Source of the DNA: Micractinium sp. NFX-FRZ
Lineage: Eukaryota; Chlorophyta; Trebouxiophyceae; Chlorellales; Chlorellaceae
Reading direction: 5' to 3'
DNA: 23,156 nucleotides
Assembly (NCBI GenBank): GCA_029339195.1
Contig: JAPTJF010000658.1
Coordinates: 1-23,156 of the forward strand
Within the stretch, counting starts at the first letter, position 1. Each line of letters begins with the position of its first letter. This document shows positions 1-9,100 of this stretch, piece by piece. The notes beneath the pieces were generated by a model. The model was not told the DNA's origin. It saw only the letters and a program-made list of their open reading frames with translations, and ran no database searches. The translations under genes and the position numbers were made by a program.

Positions 1-198
1 CCCGGCTGCTGCTGCCCGTGCCTTGGTTACTGTCTGCCTGCATTGTGTGCTTGCTTGCCGGGCGCCTGCTGGCCATCTGTCGCTGAGCGTTCCCAGGGGT
101 GCCTGCCCTTGCTGTACCGGTAGGTCCGGCAGGAAACGCAGCAACCAATCATGTGAGTCACAAGCATGACGTCGGGCGCTGCCGCCGCTGCAGAGGCT
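1..198 (-). other. 3' flank of the channel gene
   Basis: This lies just downstream of the channel stop codon (199-201 on the minus strand) and is probably 3' untranslated sequence. I see no TGTAA poly(A) signal (TTACA on the + strand), so the transcript end may lie beyond the left edge. The short open frames here have no recognisable motif. Confidence 0.5.
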
Positions 199-3100
199 TC
201 AGACGTTGGTGGGAGAAGCAGTGCCGGGAGCTGCAGCCGTGCCCTGGAACTGAGAGGTTGGCCCCTCCTCCGGAAGCCGCAGCAGCTGCCGGGAGGCTGC
301 TCGCCCTGCAGGCGCCGCCCTCTTCCGTGGCTGTGCTGCCGCTTCCTGAGGAGGGGCCACTGCTGGGCCTCCATCCCAGAGCTGCTCCTTTTCAGGCACC
401 CCCATCTCGCTCAGGGCGGAGGGGGCCATGGAGGGGCGGCCAAGCGGGGAGGGCGGCGCGCCCGCTTCTGCTGCCTGCTCTGCCTGCTGGGCTGCCTGCT
501 GGGCGCCGCCGCCAGCTTCCTCCGTAGCAACGCTGCCGCTGCCGCCGCTGCCAGCTTCCGGAGCGGTGCCCCCGTCGCCGCCGCCAGCAGGGGTGGGCTG
601 CCCCCTGGGGCTGCCGGGGGGCGAGGCCGTGGGGGTGGCGGGCAGGGAAGGCGAGGAGGCACGGTCCCCGGCTGAGCTGGCGCTGAGCTGGCGAGCCTCC
701 AGCTTGGACCTCCCCTGCAGAGGCGGCGGGGGGGGCTTGGTGTGCATGTGCTTTTGGTGGGCGTGCTCCCGCCTCGGAGGCAGCCCAGGGGCCTTGACCC
801 AAGCGTGCGCCAGCGAGCGTGCTCCCGCCAACAGTACAGTACAGTACAAGTAAATGAGTCGGGTGTGATTTTTGGTCGGCGCCCCACCTTGGCCATGAGC
901 CCCTCTATCTCCCGCTCAATCCTGGTGATGCGCTTGGGCACCTGCTGGCCCCGCTCCTGGATGCGGCGCCGCAGCTGGGAGAGGTACTGCGGTGGAAGCA
1001 GGGCGGTGGTGGGACACAAAGTTACCAGATCGGTGCCGCTGTATAGGCACTGGCTGCGGAGGATGGGGCGGGCATAACAGCAGGGTGGTGGGCAGGCAGG
1101 CGGGCACTGCGTGCAAGTTCTGTGCATCCGCCGGGCGGCGCGGGTGCCAAACATCCGTTGCTTGCACGGGCGCGAGCTCTCCCGCTCCGTTCGCAGTTCT
1201 GGAGAGGGAGAAGGAACAAGGGCTTGCCTGCAGGTAGCTCTCGCAGAGGGGCGGCAGAAAATCCGGGCTGTGCTTGAGCAGCTTGGCCAGGTGGGCCCCC
1301 CGGAACTCCCACAGGGTGCAGTTTGTCAGGGCCCGCACTGCAGGGGCAGCAGGGCGCCGGAGTGTGCACGATCATGGTGAGATAGATGGAGGACAGCGTC
1401 TCCAGGTGAACCCGCCCAGCAGGCACTGCCCAGCGGCACTCATTCAAAGGGCTGTCCACCTGCTTCTGATAGCAAACACCTTTGCCGTCACCTGTGTGAC
1501 AGCCGCCAGCGGACCCCGCGCACCAACATCCAGTTTACAAAAAACCATTCCCCCATTGTACGAAAGCACTGCTGTTCTCACCCGTATGCAGCCGCGAGCG
1601 GCACTCCTCCACGTAGTGGCTGAACACCGCTGCCTGCCCCACCAGCGCGGGGCCGTGCAGCGCGCTCACGCTGTGCGCGCCTCGCACCGCCAGCGCCTCG
1701 CCTGATGGCAGGGGTTTGGGGCAGGGGCAGGGCGGGGTGGGGCAAGGCAGGCTGGCAAAAGAACTCAGACATGGGTGGCGTGGTGCAGCCCCGGACAAAC
1801 CTGGCACAATGTGGCACGCACCCCGTCCTCCCTCCCTGCCTCGTGCCACCCACGTGTCCCCTTTTCTGCACGCATGTAGGACCTGCTAGCCGGGGCCCCT
1901 CCTCGAACCACGTTGCGCGCTGCAGTGCCCCTGCTGCCTCGTCTGTAAGCAACCCACCCACCCTCTTGCAGCACGTAGAAGCTGCTGGCCGGGTCGCCCT
2001 CCTCAAACAAATCGTGGCCAGCCACCAGGCGGACGGGCAGCGCCACGGTCGCCAGCTGGGCACGCATCTGCAGGCAGGGCCACATATGGTTGAAATCATG
2101 CTTGATTGGATGATTGGTTGTTGTTTTAGGATTGGGGCAGGGATCGAGGGCACGTGGTGGCGGGGACGGGAGGGATGAAGGGCGGCGGGCGGGACCGTGG
2201 GAAGGCCGGCAAGGGTCCCGCGCACGCAGGCTTGCTTGGGCGAGGCCTTGATACAGCTGGGGGAAGTGCACAGCATGGCACAGCACGGCACAGCACGGCA
2301 CAGCATGCTGCAGCGCCGCACCTTGTCGCTGAGCATTTGGAACATTGTTGAGCTGCGCAGGGCGTCGCCTGCCATTGCCGACACAATCTCGCCCCTGCCG
2401 GTCAGGGAGGGGAAGGGGAGGAGATGGGAGGAAGAGCGGGGAGGCATTCAAGGAGACATGGCTCTCGCCTCTTCCAGGCAGGGAGGACGGGGGGGGGGGG
2501 GGGGCACGGGAACGAGGAAGGGGATGTCGTTGTGGTGAAGCAGTTGCAGGCCAGGCTGCCAGAGGAAGGTGGTAGAAAGTACACAGTGCAGCACTGCGGA
2601 TCTTAGCGCACCACAGACCTCCTCAGGTGCCCTGGGGATCAGCACAGTGCCCAGCACAGCACAGCACAGCACAGCACAGCACAGCACAGCACAAGCACAG
2701 CACAGCACAGCAAGGCACAGCACAGCACAGCAAGGCACAGCACAGCACAGCACGCACCTCAGGTGCACCGGCAGGTCTGCAAAATACTCGGCGTCGTCGA
2801 TGCCCGCATGTGGCGCCCACACCTGCACAGGCAGGGTTTCTTTGGACATGCTGCTTTCTGTGGACTTGCTGCTTCGGCAAACAGTGCAGCTTCTACAGCC
2901 CAGTGCCCCGGGGTGCCCCCCACAGTTTGGGCTGGCTTGACTGGCATGCAGCCACCAGGTGCACAACCTTACCCCCCCGCTTATCACTTAAAGCTCACCT
3001 GCACAAAGTACTGCCGCACCCGCTTCTGTACCGCCGCTGGGATGTGCCGCTCCTGCAGGGTTGGGCGCCGGGGCACAGGGGCAAGGCCAGCAGCGGGGCG

Positions 3101-6100
3101 GGGCGGGCAGCTTCAGCTGCCGGAACGTGCGCTCCTGATGGGGCCAGGGGGTCTGGGGGCAGGGGCAAGGGCAGGCAGAAGCTCGCTCGTAGCAATGCAG
3201 CAGCAGGGGTGAGCAACGGGCGGAGGGAGGCGGCCCAGGCGTGGCACTGTGTTAGGGTTCTGGCACTGCGCAGGAGTGGCAGCCTGGCGGCCCAGGGTTG
3301 GACCTCTGCGGAGCCCTGGCCGCCAACCCAAGCCAGTGGCGCATCATGCGCTGCCCCACCTGCATCCACGCCTCCACGCCTTCCAGCTTGTGCCGCAGCC
3401 GGTCGGCCTGCTGGGCTGCCCGGGAGCTGTGCAGCAGGTCTCCAATGAAGTTCACCACCCAGCTGCGGAGGGCAGGCAGGCAGCGGGAACAGATGAAGCA
3501 TGCTTTGATGCAATGAACAGGTCAAGTAGGCAGGGGGCAGGGAGAGTGCAACAGTTCTCCAATGAAGTTGACCACCCAGCTGCGCAGGCAGGCAGGTAGG
3601 CAGGCTGTAAAGCTGCAACGACGAGACGAGGCAAAGGCAGGCAGCGGGAAGGCAGGGAGGGCAGGTCCTGGGGGAGGGGGGAGGGACATCTGATGATGTT
3701 GCCGGCAAGATATTTGGTGAGAGGGACAGGGGCTGTGCAGGTTGCCTGGATGGTGACAACGCAGTAGATGCTCGCTCCTGAGCACATTTCGCTTGCTACT
3801 GAAGTAGGCTCTTTACCGGTGCCAGCTTGCCATTGCATGGCAGGGTCAGGGGGCGGGCGCATGCGGCCTTGCTTCATCTCTAACTTCCCGGTCTCTGCTG
3901 CTCAACCTCGTCTCCCCCACGCACCCAAAGTAGAAGATGGAGAAGGCCATGAAGATGACGGCCACCAGCTGCTCCATGGGAGTGACCGGGGTGATGTCGC
4001 CATAGCTGCACAGCCATAGGAGGGACAAGGGGAAAGAGCAGTGAGCAGGCTGACGTTGCACTGCTCCGCGGGGGTGAATCGACACGGTGTCGCCGTAGCT
4101 GCACAGAGGAAACAGGAAGAAAGAAGGTAAGGAAAGTGGGCAGGCTGGCGTTGTGGCTGGCAGGCGGGGCAACGTGACCACCCCCGGCTGTGCTTGTGGC
4201 GGTGGCAGGGGTGATGTCGCCGTAGCTAGCTGCAGGGCAATGGGGTAGGGGGGACCGGGTGGCTCGCAGGCGGGCAGGCAGCCGGCGGCCGGTAGCGATG
4301 CTCAAACACGGTTGGTGCAGCAGGGGGGATGGCCCACATGCATGCACTGGGTGGCAGGTGAGGCTTGCCTCGCGGTGGGCACTTGTTTGCCAATGCCAAG
4401 ACGACTGATGTCACCACGACACTGATCTAGTTCTGTCTTCAGCAAAACCAACAACCAGGCACGGCGTGGGTGGGACATGAAGACCGGGACACGCTCTCAC
4501 CCCACGGTGGTCATTGTTGCCATGGCAAAGAAGACGGATGCCATGTAGCGGGCGGGGCCAGAGGCGTCCACCAGGCTTGTGTGAAGCTCTGCAGGGTCGG
4601 GGGGGAAGAGAGGAGGAGTAATAGTGGCAGGCAGGCAGGTGGGCGGGTCGGCGGGGGTCGGTGGGAAGAGAGACGGGGAGTAGAGGGCAGGCAGGTGGGC
4701 GGTTTGGCAGGGACAGGAGGAAAGAGAGGGGAGTAGCCTAGTGCAGAGCAGGCAGGGAGGTGGGCGATTCGGCGGGCAGGTGTGCAGCTCTGCAGGCATG
4801 AACAGGGGAGGCGGGGTGTCACCGGTGCGATTGCAGCACTGATCAAGGCAAGCAGGCCGGGCGGAGGTGCGGGGGGGCAGGCCGGGGACCAAGCCAGCGC
4901 CGCAACACTGCATCACCTCGCACCTGTTCCTCCCACGCCTCCCTGCCCTTCTAGCAATCGCCGCAGCCTGCCCAGCGCTGGCCAAGCTGTGCCCCAGCCC
5001 TGCACCTCAAGACGTGATCACAGCGTGACGCTGCTGTGATCATGTCATCCGCCACACCCTGTGCCCCCTCCTCTCCCCATCCTCTTGAATCCCCCTCCCT
5101 ATCCCTGCCCAGGCCTGCTTTCGACTCACCCACAGACCCCGCCCAGCTGTTCTCCAGCCCCTCCAGCTCGGCAACAAACCACCAGATGCTGCAGGGGCCA
5201 CGCAGCAGGGGGAAGCATGTGACAACAGCAGCAGCAGCAGCAGCAGCAGCACGTGACAATAGCAGCAGCAGCAGCATGTGGCGTGGGGCACCGAGCGTGT
5301 GGCACGCCGTTGTTGCCGGCCCGGCGGCTGCCGCCAGCCCAGCCGTGTGGCAGCAGCACGCAGTGGTTGGTGCCCAGCGTGCGGCTGGACATGCCCAGCG
5401 CCGCTGCACGGAATCGCAGCGTGGACTGACAGCCCTGCGTCCCGCTGTGTCAACTCGCAGCCATGCTTTCCCCTGTGTGGCCTGGCAGCCCTGCAATACG
5501 TCATCCCCCCTGCCTCATCACCCCATCTCGCTGCACGGAAGCTGAACTGTGGCCTGGCAGCCCTGCAGTACGCCCCCTCCCCCCCGGCTCACCAGCCCAT
5601 CAGGTTGACCAGCACCGACAGCGCCAGCACCAGGTTGAGCAGGTAGAGCACAGAGGTGGGGGTGGACAGGAAGCGCTGCGCGCCCCTGCACAGGATTGCA
5701 GGTTAAGGTTTGGGGCTAGGCATGAAGTTGAACAGGTAGAGCACGGAAGTGAGGGTGGACAGAAGCGCTGTGCTGCGTGCGCCGTGCCCGGAAGCGGGGC
5801 TTGGCTTGTGGGGTTGTGGCTTCGCCTGTACCGCCTGACCAGCGAGTACACTGCTCAGGCACTCCCTTATATACAGCCAAGGTGATAAGCAATGTGTATT
5901 TCCAGCCCATGGGACTCAATGAGAGGGACAACGCACCTGCTCAACGGGTCGGTGAACACTCCGCCGCCCCACACCTGCAGCCAGGGGGCCAACGGCGGCT
6001 TCACCAGCTCAGGACTGTACTTGATCTACCCAGGCTTGTCCCGGCCCAATGGCAACGAGTCACTGTTCGGTGTGTTTGCTGCTGTCAAGTCCAGCCTGCA

Positions 6101-9100
6101 GGCCGCCCTGCCCTCTGCACGCCTGCACAGCCGCACAGCACGAGGTCACATCACGTTTCACATCATTCTGCTCCCTCCAGTGCGTCACCCCGCTGGCTGC
6201 GTCACCTTGAGGAGGCGGAACACCCGGGGCAGGCGCAGCAGGCGCAGCGTGAAGAGCCTGCAGGTACAGCAGGGCAGGCAGCACCGTGCAATGAGCGCTG
6301 CTAGCCTGCTTTGGTCTGCAGGGGGGTGGCAGGGCGGTACGCACAGAGGTGGCGGGTGGACTGGCAGGCAGGCAGGCAGGCAGCCAGGCAGCCAGGCAGC
6401 CAGGCATCACACACACACACACACACTCGCGCACAGGCACTCCAGCACAGACCTGATGCCCTGCAGGCAAATATTACTCACCACTTGTACGCAGTGGTGT
6501 CTGTTGGCACGGATGATGCGATGAGCTCGGGAATGATGGGCAGCGCTGGGGGGGGGGGGGGGGGGGGAAGGAAACATGCTTGCATGTGCCTGTGGGTACG
6601 GTACGTTGGGCAGCGCTGGGGCTGCTGGGCAGGCTCGCATAGGGGGAAGCGCCAGATCTTGACGGGCGTGATGGAGTGCTGGGGCAGTGTGCAGGGCAGG
6701 CGGGCAAGGCCTGTACGAGGTGTGTGGCACGGCATGCGGCTAGGAGGAGGGTATTGCCCAGGCTCTGCCGTTGAGAGGACCGCCAATGGCAGTCGGTGCC
6801 TGCCCCTGCCCCCCGATCCCTGCTCTCTCCCAGGTGGCTGAAAGCCATGGTTGGAAACAAACAGCAGCTCTCACTGGCAATGACGTCTGTCCAGAAGCTG
6901 CCGTGGCGCATGTAGTATCTTGCCACCTTCGGGCCCTGCATAGAAAAGTGGAAGAGAGAGTGTACGCGCATACGCCGTCTGCCCTGCCGCTGCCTATTCG
7001 GGGCTTGTCTTGCAAGGTGAGGAACCAGGTGCAGCGCCCGTCCACCTCGGCCGGCCCGACGCCCTGCCAAACCCTGCCCATCACTGCCCGGTGCTCATGC
7101 GCGCTGTGCACCTCCATGACCACAGCGCGCCTCAGCATGTCGCGAGTGGGCAGTGCCCACAAATCAACGAGACCTCCCCCGCCAACCCACAGCCATGACC
7201 ACAGCGTGCCTCAGCACATCGCATGAGCTTAAGCACCCACCAACTAAAAACTCCCCACCACCCACCTCCATGACCACAGCGCGCCGCAGCACATCGCAAG
7301 CGCAAAGGCGCCCACCAATTAACAAGACCTCCCCCACACCAGCCCACCTCCATGACCACAGCGCGCCGCACGTCGTAGGCGCAGATGAAGGCGGTGTGGA
7401 AGCCCATCAGGATGTCGGCCAGGTAGAAAGCGGCTGCATGGGGCACAGCGCACACGGACAGGCAAACCGAGGGAAAATCCAATGGAAAGAGGGAGTTCAG
7501 TAAAGGAGGGAAGTTCGTTGAAAGAGGAAGTTCAACTGAAAGAGGAAGCTGCATGATTGTGCATCATAGAGGGCTGAGCGGAGGGCCGGCAGGGCGCCCG
7601 CCGGGCGGGAGGCGGCTGCAGGGGTTGGGTGGGCGGGCTTCTCGCGACTGGGAGGTGCAGTGTGTGCACACGTGCGTGCGCTTTTCTGTCCCTCCCTGAC
7701 CCACGACAGCTGCATCCCCAGCCAGCGGTGCTCCTGGGCTCCCTGCAGGCCACGCCCACCAACCCCTTGTTGCACCCCCACTGCACCCCAGCCCCCTGGG
7801 TCGTGCATCCCCTACAACATAGGACGAGCACTTTTCGCCTGTTGCGTTCATAATGTTGACCCCCCTGCGAGGGGGGTGCAGCCCACCGACCGCCCCACCA
7901 GCCCGGCACCCTCCCGCTGGCACTCACTTCCTATCGAGTTCATGACGTTGAACCACGTGAACTGCGCGCTGTCCATCGAATCAAAGGCCAGCGAGAGGGG
8001 CACCAGGTAGGCTGCAAGGGTGGTGTGCGGTGGGGCGGGGTTTAATAAAAACCAGCGAGAAGGGCACCAGGTGGGCTGCGCCGGGCGGCGGGATGGGCAG
8101 GCCGGGGAGGGGTAAGGGCAAAGGGGAGCAGGAGGTGCGTCGGGTAGGCTGCAGGCGCCAGGTAGGCTGCACCAGAGGGGCCCTGGTCAGCCTGGCCCGG
8201 TCACCCTGAGGGCGGGGTTCTGTGACGGCAAGGGGCAGTGAGGGAGGCACACCAGGTGGGCTGCACCCACCAAGCGCTGCGGTCTGGGCCCCTGCTGCCC
8301 TGCCACGGCACCCAGACGCCTCCTCGTGCCTCCCCTGCTGCCCAATACAGATGGCATGCGCCTCTCCCCCACTCAACGTGCTCACCCAGCGCCCTCTCTT
8401 TAAATTGCCCATCAGAGCACCCACCCACCTGTGTAGGTGACACCAAGAATTTGACATGTGCCCAACCCCACAAGCCTTCAAGGCTACTATTTATGCAGGA
8501 ATGCATCACACACGAATTACACCCACCTGTGTAGGTGAGGTCCAGCACCGACATGAAACCATCCCAGATCCGCACTGCCTTGGCGTCCGGCCGAAGAATG
8601 GGGAGCCCCAGCAGGGAGCGGTGGTCGCGCTGCCGCCGCTCCTGCCGCTGCCTGCCCGACGGCCGCTGCTGCTGCTGCTGCGGCGGCTGCTGCTGCACTG
8701 CTATCCCATCCTCAGTGCTGCTCTCTGTGCTGGTTCCTGTTCTCGGCCCAGCAGGGGCTGGAGCTAGCTGCTCCGGCGGCTGCTCCACGTCAGCCTGTGC
8801 TGGCTTGCCTGCTGTGGTCGCCTGCTGTGCCCGCTGCGGTCGCCGCAGCCGGCTCAGGCAGCGTGCGCAGCAGCGCAGCAGCCAGCGGGAGCGGCGCTGC
8901 CACCAAGATGGGGGCAGCACTGCGGTGGGATCTGCAGGGTGTGAGCAGGGGGGTGGGGGAGGGAGCAGAGGCAATGCATGGTTGTGCCAGCTTCTAGAGC
9001 GCTTGCCTGGCCTGTGATCCAAGCGGGTCTGTCCACCTAGCTGTGTTTCTTTCCACCCCCTGCCTCCTGCTGCCCCTGCTCCCCACTGCACCCCCTGCTC

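Noticed and set aside
27..853. Several overlapping open frames on both strands in the tail exon of the channel
   Set aside because: Only the frame continuing in phase from the coiled-coil exon and ending at 199 is supported. The others are G+C-driven shadows of low-complexity Ala/Gly/Pro codons.
5869..5877. TATA-like sequence within the channel gene
   Set aside because: It sits in an intron between the S4 and S5 exons, and no minus-strand or + strand gene can be started from it convincingly.
5892..6120. A protein-like + strand stretch (for example GLYLIYPGLSRPNGNES) inside a channel intron, with TTATATA just upstream
   Set aside because: I recognise no family, it has no splice or start context that extends it, and part of it is antisense to the 38-base channel exon 5937-5974. 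It is possibly a fragment of another gene, but unsupported.
6364..6426. Direct repeats considered as a possible CRISPR-like array
   Set aside because: These are simple GCAG and CA microsatellites without spacers, in a eukaryotic intron.
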